Of a stretch of 36,100 nt of DNA, positions 17,852-26,486 are shown piece after piece. Every line of letters starts with the position of its first letter. Positions within the stretch are counted from its first letter, which is position 1. The notes below the pieces were generated by a model. It was not told the DNA's origin and did no database searches. It worked only from the letters and a program-made list of their open reading frames with translations. This stretch comes from Tatumella ptyseos ATCC 33301 (lineage in GTDB: Bacteria > Pseudomonadota > Gammaproteobacteria > Enterobacterales > Enterobacteriaceae): positions 1-36,100 of the forward strand of contig NZ_JMPR01000053.1 of the NCBI RefSeq assembly GCF_000735525.1, in the 5' to 3' direction. The translations under genes were made by a program, and so were the position numbers.

Positions 17852-18850
17852 TCAGGACAGTGGCAGCGGAGGGCTCTGCCTCAGGGCTTGTGAAAAACTT
17901 TGCATTCCCGACTGCATACCGGTCTCAATCATTCCCGGCAGTTGGTGCGTTTTACCCTCACGGATCACATTAGCCACCGCAGGAGTATTCACCAGCACTT
18001 CAAAAATCGCCCGCTGCTCTGCCCCTGGCGTCCCCGTGCTGAGCAATCGCTGACTGATCACTGCCGCCAGGCTTTGAGCCAGCTGGGTTCTGACCAGTGC
18101 TTTATCATCGGCCGGTGCACTTTCCAGAAGTCTTTCCACCGATTGTGCGGCATTCACCGTATGCAATGTCGCCAGCACCAGATGGCCGGTTTCTGCTGCC
18201 GTCAGCGCGAGGCGCAAAGTCCGGTTGTCCCGTAATTCACCCAGCATAATAATATCCGGGTCCTGCCGTAGCGCTGCCGTCAGGCCTTCACTGAACGTCG
18301 AAAAATGGGCTCCTGCCTCCCGTTGCTGAATAAGAGAGCGCTGGCTGTGGTGAAGATATTCAATCGGGTCTTCCAGCGTAATAATGTGGCGTGCCGCACT
18401 GGTGTTCACCCGGCCAATCATGGCCGCCAGAGAGGTCGATTTTCCGCAGCCTGTCGCACCGGCCACCAGCAGCAGGCCATTGTTTCGTTCCAGTAACCGA
18501 TAGCTGATCGCGGGTAATCCCAGTGCCTCCATCGCCGGGACTTCTGCACGCAGAATACGCAGTGACAGTGATAAACCGCATTGTTGCCGGAACAGGGAGG
18601 CGCGTAACCGCGTTCCGTCTGTTGCTGTTATCGCCAGATCACAGTGCCCCTGTCGGGAGAGCTGTTGCTGCTGCAGGCGGCCCAGCCATCGTTCACAGAA
18701 ATTACTGATCTGTTGTCCGGTCACCGGAGCCGTATTATTCAGGGCTTCGAGTTGTCCGTGACATCGCCACCAGGGGAAATGTCCACAGCAGAGATGCAGA
18801 TCGGAGGCATTATGCTTTACACTAAGGGCAATAATTTCATCCAACTCCAT
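17852..18850 (-). CDS. yggR: PilT-like type IV pilus retraction ATPase homologue
   Basis: Secretion-superfamily ATPase of 332 residues, similar to E. coli YggR (326). Walker A GATGCGKST is at 131-139, followed by the Asp box ITLEDPIEY, Walker B DPDIIMLGELRD, the His box HLVLATLHTVNA and a PilT-type C-terminal segment PAVANVIREGKTHQLP. PilT retracts type IV pili, but no pilus genes are visible here. The frame is open upstream for 42 more codons, but the ATG at 18850 gives the family start M.LDEIIALSVKHNASDLHL. It lies head to head with yggS, only 13 bases apart, with a weak ribosome binding site. Confidence 0.93.
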   Translation of the reverse strand: MELDEIIALSVKHNASDLHLCCGHFPWWRCHGQLEALNNTAPVTGQQISNFCERWLGRLQQQQLSRQGHCDLAITATDGTRLRASLFRQQCGLSLSLRILRAEVPAMEALGLPAISYRLLERNNGLLLVAGATGCGKSTSLAAMIGRVNTSAARHIITLEDPIEYLHHSQRSLIQQREAGAHFSTFSEGLTAALRQDPDIIMLGELRDNRTLRLALTAAETGHLVLATLHTVNAAQSVERLLESAPADDKALVRTQLAQSLAAVISQRLLSTGTPGAEQRAIFEVLVNTPAVANVIREGKTHQLPGMIETGMQSGMQSFSQALRQSPPLPLS

Positions 18851-18863
18851 AAAATAGTCCGTT

Positions 18864-19568
18864 ATGACTTTCATCCAGCATAATTTACAGCAAGTCCGGC
18901 AGCGTCTCGGTGCTGCTGCCGAAAACTGCGGCCGGGATCCACAGCAAATTACGTTGCTGGCCGTCAGTAAAACCAAACCTGTGAGTGCTATCCGGGAAGC
19001 ATGGCAGGCAGGCCAGCGGTGTTTCGGCGAGAATTACGTCCAGGAAGGGGTCGAAAAAATTGCTCAAACCCGGGATTTGCCGGAAGCTGAATGGCACTTT
19101 ATCGGCCCGTTGCAATCCAATAAGAGCCGTCTGGTGGCTGAGAATTTTTCCTGGTGTCATACCATTGACCGGCTGAAACTGGCGCAGCGTCTGAATGACC
19201 AGCGTCCGTCACATCTGCCGCCACTCAATGTACTGATACAGGTCAATATCAGTGATGAGCAGAGTAAATCCGGCATTTCTCCGCATGAAATACCGGCGCT
19301 GGCTCAGCAGATTGCACTGTTGCCGCAACTGAAGCTCCGTGGTCTGATGGCTATTCCTGCTCCGGAGACAGAATATCAGGCACAGCTCGCGGTCTGCCGT
19401 CGGATGGCGGAGGAATTCCGTACACTTAGTACGGCATACAGCAATATTGATACGCTATCGCTGGGAATGAGCGATGATATGGAAGCTGCCATTGAAGCCG
19501 GCAGCACGATGGTACGTGTCGGTTCAGCCATTTTCGGTGCCCGTCACTATCCGCCATCTTCACAATAA
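18864..19568 (+). CDS. yggS: Pyridoxal phosphate homeostasis protein
   Basis: PLP-binding YggS/PLPBP family protein, a single alanine-racemase-type barrel that helps regulate free PLP and amino acid balance. It has 234 residues, as in E. coli. The PLP lysine is K36 in AVSKTKP. The HFIGPLQSNK motif, VNISDEQSKSG and the phosphate-binding LSLGMSDDMEAAI.AGSTMVRVGSAIFG are all present. The start is fixed by alignment; no ribosome binding site is visible. It begins the yggS-yggT-rdgB-hemW run, with 12 bases to yggT. Confidence 0.96.
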   Translation: MTFIQHNLQQVRQRLGAAAENCGRDPQQITLLAVSKTKPVSAIREAWQAGQRCFGENYVQEGVEKIAQTRDLPEAEWHFIGPLQSNKSRLVAENFSWCHTIDRLKLAQRLNDQRPSHLPPLNVLIQVNISDEQSKSGISPHEIPALAQQIALLPQLKLRGLMAIPAPETEYQAQLAVCRRMAEEFRTLSTAYSNIDTLSLGMSDDMEAAIEAGSTMVRVGSAIFGARHYPPSSQ

Positions 19569-19580
19569 CTGAGGACACTC

Positions 19581-20135
19581 ATGTACACTCTGACTTTTCT
19601 GGTCAAAACAATTATCGATCTTTACGTCATGGTGCTGCTATTACGCATCTGGATGCAATGGGCTCGCTGTGATTTCTATAATCCACTGGCTCAGTTTATC
19701 GTCAAAATCACCCAGCCGGTGATCCGCCCCCTGCGTCGGGTTATTCCTGCTATCGGACCTATCGATACAGCCTCGCTGGTGCTGGCACTGGTGCTGACGA
19801 TTATAAAATTCCCGGTGCTGATGCTTATCCAGTCCGGCGGGTTTGCTATCGGCCCTTACAATATTCTGATAGGTGTCCTGTCATTGCTGAAAGCGGCCGG
19901 TAACCTGGTCTTCTGGGTCATCCTGGTACGTTCATTAATGAGCTGGGTCAGTCAGGGACGCGGCCCGATGGATTATGTTCTGCTGCAACTGACCGAACCG
20001 CTGATGTCCCCAATCCGCCGTTTTCTGCCGGCTATGGGCGGCATCGACTTCTCGGCCATGGTGGTCGTGCTGATCCTTTATGCGCTGAATTTCCTTGGGA
20101 TGGATATCTTCCCCGGGCTCTGGTACCTGCTGTAA
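19581..20135 (+). CDS. yggT: YggT family integral membrane protein
   Basis: A 184-residue inner-membrane protein (E. coli 188) made of two copies of the YGGT domain. Each copy has a hydrophobic helix, an RIWMQW- or RSLMSW-like segment, then the conserved proline-rich stretch (DFYNPLAQFIVKITQPVIRP; LLQLTEPLMSPIRRFLP) and a second helix. GAGGA precedes the ATG. Function is unsettled; E. coli YggT has been linked to osmotic protection. In E. coli yggU follows, but it is absent here and rdgB starts 21 bases later. Confidence 0.94.
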   Translation: MYTLTFLVKTIIDLYVMVLLLRIWMQWARCDFYNPLAQFIVKITQPVIRPLRRVIPAIGPIDTASLVLALVLTIIKFPVLMLIQSGGFAIGPYNILIGVLSLLKAAGNLVFWVILVRSLMSWVSQGRGPMDYVLLQLTEPLMSPIRRFLPAMGGIDFSAMVVVLILYALNFLGMDIFPGLWYLL

Positions 20136-20156
20136 TCCTGAATTATTGGAAAAATT

Positions 20157-20750
20157 ATGCAAAAAGTAGTTCTGGCGACCGGTAATGCCGGAAAAGTACG
20201 TGAGCTGGCCGAACCGCTGGCGGCTTTCGGCCTGGACATCGTCGCTCAGACCGACCTCGGCGTGGATGCGCCGGAAGAAACCGGTCTGACCTTTATCGAA
20301 AACGCGCTGTTGAAAGCACGCCATGCTGCACAGGTCACCGGCCTGCCGGCCATAGCCGACGATTCCGGACTGGCGGTAGAGGCATTGAACGGTGCCCCGG
20401 GCATCTGGTCTGCCCGCTATGCCGGCGAAGATGCCAGCGACAGACAGAACCTGGATAAATTACTGGCGGCGATGAAAGACGTGCCGGAAGATAAGCGCCA
20501 TGCCGCATTCCATTGCGTCCTGGTCTATCTTCGTCATGCAAATGACCCGACACCGCTGGTCTTCCACGGGCGCTGGCCTGGAGTGATCACCCGTGAAGCC
20601 CATGGCGAAGGCGGATTCGGTTATGACCCGGTGTTTTTGCTGCCGGAGTCAGGTAAGACAGCAGCAGAGATGACCAAAGCAGAAAAGCTGGCAGTCTCTC
20701 ATCGCGGTCAGGCACTAAAACAATTACTGGATGCGCTGGGTCATGGGTAA
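20157..20750 (+). CDS. rdgB: XTP/dITP pyrophosphatase
   Basis: Ham1/RdgB family house-cleaning enzyme hydrolysing ITP, dITP and XTP to monophosphates, preventing incorporation of deaminated purines. It has 197 residues like E. coli RdgB. Visible are TGNAGKVRE (8-16), [18 protein letters not shown] and the C-terminal [11 protein letters not shown] with SHRGQAL. The ribosome binding site is weak. The stop overlaps the hemW start by 8 bases, so translation is likely coupled. Function rests on family conservation. Confidence 0.96.
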   Translation: MQKVVLATGNAGKVRELAEPLAAFGLDIVAQTDLGVDAPEETGLTFIENALLKARHAAQVTGLPAIADDSGLAVEALNGAPGIWSARYAGEDASDRQNLDKLLAAMKDVPEDKRHAAFHCVLVYLRHANDPTPLVFHGRWPGVITREAHGEGGFGYDPVFLLPESGKTAAEMTKAEKLAVSHRGQALKQLLDALGHG

Positions 20751-21882
20751 TCTGCCACCGCTGAGTCTGTATATCCATATTCCATGGTGTGTGCAGAAAT
20801 GTCCCTACTGCGACTTCAACTCACATGCGCTGAAGGGTGATGTTCCGCATATGGAATACGTCGGCCATCTGCTGGCTGACCTGGATAATGACATCGCCCT
20901 CACTTCCGGCCGTGAGGTCTCCACCATTTTTATTGGCGGAGGCACCCCCAGTCTGTTAAGCAGCGAGGCGATGCAGGCTCTGCTTGATGGCGTACGCCAG
21001 CGTGTGCCTGTCGCCGCCGGTGCCGAGATCACCATGGAGGCGAATCCGGGGACGGTGGAAGCCGACCGTTTCAGCGGCTATCAGCGGGCCGGTGTTAACC
21101 GGATTTCGATTGGTGTGCAGAGTTTCAGTCAGCAAAAGCTGGAACGTCTTGGGCGTATCCACGGGCCGGAAGAAGCTAAACGGGCAGCGAATTTAGCCGC
21201 GGGGCTGGGCCTGCGGAGTTTTAATCTCGACCTGATGCACGGCTTGCCGGATCAATCACTGGACGAAGCGCTGGACGATTTACGTCAGGCGATTGCCCTG
21301 GCACCGCCGCACCTGTCATGGTATCAGCTGACTATCGAGCCTAATACCCTGTTTGCCTCACGGCCACCGGTACTGCCGGATGATGATGACCTGTGGGATA
21401 TTTTCGAGCAGGGCCATCAGCTACTGACCGCGGCGGGCTATCAGCAGTATGAAACCTCCGCCTATGCTAAACCCGGCCTGCAATGTCAGCATAACCTCAA
21501 CTACTGGCGTTTTGGTGATTACCTGGGCATCGGATGTGGTTCACACGGTAAATTAACGCAGCCGGACGGTGAAATCATCCGTAGCGTGAAGACCCGTCAT
21601 CCTCGTGGCTTTATGCGGGGCGAATATCTGGATAAGCGTTATACCGTTACCGATAATGAAAAACCGTTTGAATATTTCATGAATCGTTTCCGGCTGTCGG
21701 AGCCTTGCCCGCGTGAGGAATTCGTCCGGTATACCGGGCTTAGCGAGCAGCACATCCGGCCTGCGCTGGATAAAGCGATTGCTGCGGGATATCTGAATGA
21801 ATCTGAAAATGCCTGGCAGGTCAGTGAAAAAGGCAGACTGTTTCTGAACAGCCTGCTGGAGATTTTTCTGGAACAGGAATAA
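20743..21882 (+). CDS. hemW: Heme chaperone HemW, radical SAM family
   Basis: Radical-SAM protein of 379 residues that binds heme and inserts it into client enzymes; formerly annotated as a coproporphyrinogen oxidase. The CVQKCPYC motif gives Cys16, Cys20 and Cys23 for the 4Fe-4S cluster. [16 protein letters not shown] and [11 protein letters not shown] follow in the usual order. The frame starts four codons earlier, but the ATG at 20743 matches the E. coli start ([14 protein letters not shown]). It overlaps the end of rdgB by 8 bases and is the last gene of this run. Confidence 0.95.
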   Translation: MGNLPPLSLYIHIPWCVQKCPYCDFNSHALKGDVPHMEYVGHLLADLDNDIALTSGREVSTIFIGGGTPSLLSSEAMQALLDGVRQRVPVAAGAEITMEANPGTVEADRFSGYQRAGVNRISIGVQSFSQQKLERLGRIHGPEEAKRAANLAAGLGLRSFNLDLMHGLPDQSLDEALDDLRQAIALAPPHLSWYQLTIEPNTLFASRPPVLPDDDDLWDIFEQGHQLLTAAGYQQYETSAYAKPGLQCQHNLNYWRFGDYLGIGCGSHGKLTQPDGEIIRSVKTRHPRGFMRGEYLDKRYTVTDNEKPFEYFMNRFRLSEPCPREEFVRYTGLSEQHIRPALDKAIAAGYLNESENAWQVSEKGRLFLNSLLEIFLEQE

Positions 21883-21895
21883 CGCCTGCTTTACC

Positions 21896-21921
21896 GCCCG
21901 CCACAGTGAATTGCGGCGGGC
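21896..21921. terminator. Hairpin between convergent hemW and yggN
   Basis: Perfect 7-bp arms GCCCGCC / GGCGGGC with a 12-base loop in the 51-base gap between two convergent genes. It is poor in T on both sides, so it may be a shared weak terminator or an mRNA 3'-end stabiliser. Confidence 0.5.
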
Positions 21922-21933
21922 AGTTCTGAACGG

Positions 21934-22659
21934 TTACTGATCCAGTTGCTGATAGATGGCAGTCCGTTGTTTTTCCAGCGATCCGGCTTTTTGACAAACC
22001 TCATGACCAAACTGCTGAAAGTCAGCTTCCTGCTTATTCACTTCACTGCGCACCGCTTGTTGCAGTCCCCCCAGGTTCCCCATCAGGGCCTGTAGCGGAT
22101 TACTGCCATTCCCTCCGTTACCGGAGCTGCTGCCCAGTTCATTGAGACTATCCTGCAAAATACCACCCATGGTGCTCTGTACCAGCTTATCACCCTCAGC
22201 ACGTACCTGATCGATAGCGGCGTGATGGAACATTAGTCCATCGCTGCGGTGTTCAATGATCCGGTTCATCTGCGCTTTCAGTTGAGTATCCAGCGTTGTC
22301 AGCCGGGTCCGGACATGACTGCCGCTGCCCAGCTTTTCGACGATGATTTTATCCAGTGCAACACGGCTGGTTTCCAGACGCTGACGAGCCCCCTGGTCTA
22401 TCCAGGGTAAATCACGCCGCACAGCCGCCTGATAAGCAATGGCCTGCTGACGCAGTGTTTGGTCCGGCGTTACCGCTTTACCGTTAAACGTCATCTCTCC
22501 CTGAGGAGTGATGGTCAGATTGCCATTACTGCCACTGACAGCAACCTGCTGTGCCGTGACAGTAATATCATCCTGCGGCTTCACAGAACATTGATAATCG
22601 GCCCGGGCAACCTGGGCGGTTGCCAGCAATATTCCGGCAGCGATCACTTTACGTAGCAT
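21934..22659 (-). CDS. yggN: YggN family periplasmic protein (DUF2884)
   Basis: A 241-residue exported protein of unknown function, similar to E. coli YggN. Signal peptide MLRKVIAAGILLATAQVARA is followed by the mature start DYQCSV. A long helical middle region holds the family-typical DLPWIDQGA and IIEHRSDGLMFHH; a Gly/Ser/Asn-rich linker (about 185-195) precedes the C-terminal helix with a second Cys. Two upstream in-frame ATGs exist, but AGGAG six bases before 22659 fixes the start. The yggL-trmB pair lies upstream on the same strand. Confidence 0.9.
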   Translation of the reverse strand: MLRKVIAAGILLATAQVARADYQCSVKPQDDITVTAQQVAVSGSNGNLTITPQGEMTFNGKAVTPDQTLRQQAIAYQAAVRRDLPWIDQGARQRLETSRVALDKIIVEKLGSGSHVRTRLTTLDTQLKAQMNRIIEHRSDGLMFHHAAIDQVRAEGDKLVQSTMGGILQDSLNELGSSSGNGGNGSNPLQALMGNLGGLQQAVRSEVNKQEADFQQFGHEVCQKAGSLEKQRTAIYQQLDQ

Positions 22660-22728
22660 GCACACTCCTATCTGTCTGAACATCGGATACTGATAGCGCA
22701 TTAGCGCGCTGAGAGCGAAATACCGCTA

Positions 22729-23073
22729 TCAGAGTTCAGCAGCGTCTTCATCCCACCAGACATCAAACAGTTCAGTGACTTTAATGTCGGACAGCTGACG
22801 AGCTTCCAGCCACTCACGTACCGCTTTACGATGTTCTTCGGTACATTTACCGGTCTGCTGCAGGCAGACCAGCCCTTCCCACTGCAGATATCCACTGCCA
22901 TCGTAGGCCAGGCCATTCGGCTCGATAACCTCATCCACAAAAGCATCCAGGGTGGCATCAATATCGGTTTCAGAGGTGCCGGCAGCGAACGTCCAGCTGA
23001 CAGAAAAGCCCAGTTCCTGGAATTCCGCCAGGTGCATTTTTTTACGTAAACGACGACTGCGTTGTACTGTCAT
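22729..23073 (-). CDS. yggL: YggL family 50S-associated protein (DUF469)
   Basis: A 114-residue protein (E. coli YggL 108) with the basic start RSRRLRKKMHLAEFQELGFSV in its N-terminal third, then EVIEPNGLAYDGSGYLQWEG and ELFDVWWDE near the end. Relatives are reported to bind the large ribosomal subunit; the exact role is not settled. Its ATG shares one base with the trmB stop (TAATG), implying translational coupling, the same arrangement as in E. coli. Confidence 0.93.
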   Translation of the reverse strand: MTVQRSRRLRKKMHLAEFQELGFSVSWTFAAGTSETDIDATLDAFVDEVIEPNGLAYDGSGYLQWEGLVCLQQTGKCTEEHRKAVREWLEARQLSDIKVTELFDVWWDEDAAEL

Positions 23074-23792
23074 TATTTGATCCTCTCAAACATTAAGTCC
23101 CAAACTCCATGGCCAAGACGCTGACCACGTTGTTCAAATTTAGTGACCGGGCGCGATGCCGGGCGCGGTACAAAGGTTCCGTCCGCAGACTGGTTCTGAA
23201 ACCCGGGGATGCTTTGCATGACTTCCAGCATGTGCTCCGCATAGTTTTCCCAGTCGGTGGCCATGTGGAACACGCCGCCCAGCTTCAGCTTGCGTAATAT
23301 CAGTTCAGCAAAAGGTACCTGTACAATACGGCGTTTATTATGACGCGCTTTATGCCACGGGTCAGGGAAAAACAGCTGTACCATGCGTAATGAATTATCC
23401 GGGATCATCGTTTCCAGCACTTCCATCGCATCATGACACATGACGCGCAGATTGCTGACACCCGCTTCGTGGGCCGATCCCAGACAGGCTCCGACACCCG
23501 GCGCATGAACTTCGATACCGAAGAAGTCCTGGTGCGGGTTTTGCTCAGCCATGGTGACCAGCGATGCCCCCATACCGAAGCCGATTTCCAGCACGACCGG
23601 TGATTCCCGGCCGAACAGCTCTGCAAAATTAACCGGCTGCGGAGTAAACTCGACACCCATCTGTGGCCAGTAGTGATCCAGCGCGTGTTGCTGTCCTTTT
23701 GTCAGCCGTCCCTGACGGCGGACAAAGCTGCGAATACGTCGCAGCGGACGGCCGTCTTCGTCAAATTCCGGCGTGATGACATCATTGATCAT
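23073..23792 (-). CDS. trmB: tRNA (guanine-N7-)-methyltransferase
   Basis: SAM-dependent Rossmann methyltransferase making m7G46 in tRNA variable loops. The ATG at 23792 gives 239 residues, the E. coli TrmB length, and the family start M.NDVI.PEFDE.GRPLRRI; the open frame continues 28 codons further. The SAM loop EIGFGMG is at 69-75, the [13 protein letters not shown] helix follows, and [10 protein letters not shown] (141-150) with HNKRRI is the tRNA-binding active-site signature. It is co-transcribed with yggL and divergent from mutY. Confidence 0.96.
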   Translation of the reverse strand: MINDVITPEFDEDGRPLRRIRSFVRRQGRLTKGQQHALDHYWPQMGVEFTPQPVNFAELFGRESPVVLEIGFGMGASLVTMAEQNPHQDFFGIEVHAPGVGACLGSAHEAGVSNLRVMCHDAMEVLETMIPDNSLRMVQLFFPDPWHKARHNKRRIVQVPFAELILRKLKLGGVFHMATDWENYAEHMLEVMQSIPGFQNQSADGTFVPRPASRPVTKFEQRGQRLGHGVWDLMFERIK

Positions 23793-23831
23793 AGGAGTGC
23801 CTGTTGGTTTACCTTTTCGGGAAAAACGGGA

Positions 23832-23859
23832 ATTATGCAAAGTTCGGCCACGGAAGCAA
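23832..23859 (-). promoter_or_regulatory. Candidate trmB promoter
   Basis: On the minus strand TTGCTT (23854-23859), a 16-base spacer and CATAAT (23832-23837), about 40 bases before the trmB ATG. Confidence 0.4.
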
Positions 23860-23954
23860 GCCTTTGCAATCTTCATGTTTACAGTCAGGCAGGTCTGTGC
23901 TGGAATTCCTGCCCTGATCTTAGCTTAGCTTCTGTGGAAATATTTGCTGTTATG

Positions 23955-25040
23955 ATGCAATCGTCGCTTTTTGCGCAACAAACCCTGGACTGGTACCAAC
24001 AGTACGGGCGTAAGACCCTGCCATGGCAGCAGGAAAAAACTCCCTACAAAGTCTGGCTGTCTGAAGTCATGCTGCAGCAGACCCAGGTAGCGACGGTGAT
24101 CCCTTACTTCCAGCGGTTTATGTCACGCTTTCCGACCGTAAGTGACCTGGCGGCGGCACCTCTTGATGAGGTTTTGCATCTGTGGACCGGACTGGGTTAC
24201 TACGCCAGGGCCCGTAACCTGCACAAAGCCGCCTGCCAGATAACAGAAAAGCATGGGGGGATTTTCCCACAAAACTTTGAGGATGTCGCGGCCCTGCCGG
24301 GCGTCGGACGCTCTACCGCCGGCGCAATTCTTTCATTATCTCTGGGCCAGCATTATCCCATCCTCGACGGGAATGTGAAACGGGTATTGGCCCGTTGTTA
24401 TGCCATTGAGGGATGGCCCGGAAAAAGCGATGTGGAAAAACGGCTCTGGAAACTCAGCGAGGAAGTGACACCGGCCCGCGGCGTCAGCCAGTTTAACCAG
24501 GCGATGATGGATTTGGGGGCCATGGTCTGTACCCGCTCCCGGCCTAAGTGCGAGATCTGCCCGCTGCAATCGGGGTGCATTGCCTTTGCTCATCATACCT
24601 GGGAGAAATATCCCGGGAAAAAACCGAAAAAGACGCTGCCGGTGAAAACAGCCTGGTTTTTATTAGTCAGACAGGGTGACAATGTGCTGTTGCAGCAACG
24701 GCCCCCGGTTGGCATCTGGGGCGGGTTATACTGTTTTCCGCAATTCGACAGCGAACAGGCAATGTTCAGCTGGTTAAGCGCGCACAATATCGGCGGTGAG
24801 CCCCAACCGATGACGGCATTCCGTCATACTTTCAGCCATTTCCATCTGGAAATTGTGCCCTGGTTACTGACATCACCGGAATTTGGCGCGTTAATGGATG
24901 AAAGTGGCAGTCTCTGGTATAACTTAGCCCGAGCTCCCGCGGTCGGACTGGCAGCCCCGGTTGAGCGACTGTTACATGAACTGAAACACCCGCAACAGAT
25001 GGCATTACATTCGCGTAAGCCTAATGAGGAAGAATTATGA
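23955..25040 (+). CDS. mutY: A/G-specific adenine DNA glycosylase
   Basis: Base-excision repair enzyme removing adenine opposite 8-oxoguanine. From the ATG at 23955 it has 361 residues (E. coli 350). Catalytic Glu37 is in [10 protein letters not shown], the helix-hairpin-helix is [13 protein letters not shown] (113-125), catalytic Asp138 is in ILDGN, and the iron-sulfur cysteines are C192, C199, C202 and C208. A NUDIX-like 8-oxoG-recognition domain fills the C-terminal part ([20 protein letters not shown]). An adjacent ATG at 23952 is an equally possible start; no ribosome binding site is seen. It overlaps yggX by four bases. Confidence 0.95.
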   Translation: MQSSLFAQQTLDWYQQYGRKTLPWQQEKTPYKVWLSEVMLQQTQVATVIPYFQRFMSRFPTVSDLAAAPLDEVLHLWTGLGYYARARNLHKAACQITEKHGGIFPQNFEDVAALPGVGRSTAGAILSLSLGQHYPILDGNVKRVLARCYAIEGWPGKSDVEKRLWKLSEEVTPARGVSQFNQAMMDLGAMVCTRSRPKCEICPLQSGCIAFAHHTWEKYPGKKPKKTLPVKTAWFLLVRQGDNVLLQQRPPVGIWGGLYCFPQFDSEQAMFSWLSAHNIGGEPQPMTAFRHTFSHFHLEIVPWLLTSPEFGALMDESGSLWYNLARAPAVGLAAPVERLLHELKHPQQMALHSRKPNEEEL

Positions 25041-25309
25041 GCCGCACTATTTTTTGTACCTATCTGCAACGCGAAGCCGAAGGCCAGGATTTTCAGCTGT
25101 ATCCGGGAGAACTGGGCGCCCGCATTTTCCGGGAAATTTCAAAACCGGCCTGGCAGGAATGGATGACAAAACAGACGATGCTGATCAATGAAAAAAAACT
25201 CAGCATGATGAACCCTGAAGACAGAAAAGTGCTGGAACAGGAAATGATCAACTTCCTGTTTGAGGGTAAAGACGTTCATATTGAAGGCTATACTCCACCG
25301 GCACAGTAA
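25037..25309 (+). CDS. yggX: Iron trafficking / oxidative protection protein
   Basis: A 90-residue protein of the YggX family (E. coli 91) involved in protecting iron-sulfur clusters from oxidative damage. The family start [27 protein letters not shown] includes the conserved Cys7. [14 protein letters not shown] and the C-terminal [16 protein letters not shown] are nearly unchanged from E. coli. It overlaps the mutY stop in an ATGA, with GAGGAAG upstream, so it is translationally coupled to mutY, itself an iron-sulfur enzyme. Confidence 0.96.
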   Translation: MSRTIFCTYLQREAEGQDFQLYPGELGARIFREISKPAWQEWMTKQTMLINEKKLSMMNPEDRKVLEQEMINFLFEGKDVHIEGYTPPAQ

Positions 25310-25361
25310 CCGGCCGGTCCTCATCCGAAACCTTACATCCTACAATCAGCCAAACAAAAAA

Positions 25362-26438
25362 ATGAAAAAACTGTACCCGTTTCTGGTGATTGCCCCATTA
25401 CTGGTTTCCTGCTCCAGTCATAAGCCCCCGGCGTTTAATGAAGACTGGGTGAAGGACACCAATGGTTTCGATATTCTGATGGGCCAGTTTGCCCATAACA
25501 TCGAGAATATCTGGGGGATCAATGAGGTCCTGATTGCCGGTCCGAAAGACTATGTGAAGTACAGTGACAATTATTATACCCGTAGTCACATTAACTTCGA
25601 CAGCGGTAAAATAACCGTCGAGACCATCGCCGGGACGGATCCGATGGCAAGCCTGCGGCAGGCAATCATCACCACGTTACTGGTTGGCGAAAACCCGGGT
25701 AACGTCGATCTGTACTCCGATGCGAATGATATCAAACTCAGCCAGGAACCCTTGCTGTATGGTGAAGTGCTGGATAATACCGGTCATTCCATTCGCTGGG
25801 AGGGCCGGGCCGCCAGTTTTGCCGACTACTTACTGAAACACCGCCTGCAGCGCCGTATGTCAGGGCTGCATGTCATTTGGTCCGTGACTATACCGATGGT
25901 GCCTAACCATCTGAATAAACGTGCTCACAAGTATTTGCCGTTGGTTCGTCAGGCTTCGGAACAGTATGGTGTTGATGCCTCACTGATCCTGGCAATTATG
26001 CAGATAGAGTCCAGCTTTAACCCCTACGCCGTCAGCAATTCTGATGCACTGGGACTGATGCAGGTGGTACAGCATACCGCCGGTGTGGATGTTTTCCGTA
26101 TGAAAGGTAAGTGGGGTAAACCCAGCCGGAGTTATCTGCTGGACCCGGAAAATAATATTGATGCCGGTACCGCGTATCTCTCATTGCTGCAGAAAAGTTA
26201 TCTCGCAGGGATCACTAACCCGCTATCGCGACGTTATGCGGTGATCACCGCTTATAATGGCGGTGCCGGGAGTGTACTGAGGGTATTCTCCGGTAACAAA
26301 GACCAGGCTCTTGATATGATTAATGCCATGTCTCCGGATGAAGTGTACCAGACACTGGTTAACAACCATCCGTCAATGGAATCACGCCGTTACCTGTATA
26401 AAGTGAACAACGCTGAGCGCAGCTATTATCGTTATTGA
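25362..26438 (+). CDS. mltC: Membrane-bound lytic murein transglycosylase C
   Basis: Outer-membrane lipoprotein that cleaves the MurNAc-GlcNAc glycan bond of peptidoglycan, forming 1,6-anhydro ends. It has 358 residues (E. coli 359). The lipobox LLVSC places the lipidated Cys17. An N-terminal DUF3393-type domain (about 25-180) precedes the SLT domain, with catalytic Glu216 in [20 protein letters not shown] and [11 protein letters not shown]. The open frame begins 34 codons earlier, inside yggX, but the lipoprotein signal fixes the start. No ribosome binding site is evident. It follows yggX by 52 bases. Confidence 0.95.
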   Translation: MKKLYPFLVIAPLLVSCSSHKPPAFNEDWVKDTNGFDILMGQFAHNIENIWGINEVLIAGPKDYVKYSDNYYTRSHINFDSGKITVETIAGTDPMASLRQAIITTLLVGENPGNVDLYSDANDIKLSQEPLLYGEVLDNTGHSIRWEGRAASFADYLLKHRLQRRMSGLHVIWSVTIPMVPNHLNKRAHKYLPLVRQASEQYGVDASLILAIMQIESSFNPYAVSNSDALGLMQVVQHTAGVDVFRMKGKWGKPSRSYLLDPENNIDAGTAYLSLLQKSYLAGITNPLSRRYAVITAYNGGAGSVLRVFSGNKDQALDMINAMSPDEVYQTLVNNHPSMESRRYLYKVNNAERSYYRY

Positions 26439-26445
26439 CCGGAAC

Positions 26446-26468
26446 CCCGGAGCCTGAATGGCTCCGGG
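26446..26468. terminator. Hairpin between convergent mltC and speC
   Basis: Perfect 9-bp arms CCCGGAGCC / GGCTCCGGG with a TGAAT loop in the 48-base gap between two convergent stops. T-poor on both strands, so a shared weak terminator at best. Confidence 0.5.
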
Positions 26469-26486
26469 ATCTGTCGTTCAGGCCGC

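Noticed and set aside
23948-23956. Extended -10 (TGTTATGAT) at the mutY start
   Set aside because: It would start transcription after both candidate ATG codons; it is probably a by-product of the ATGATG sequence.
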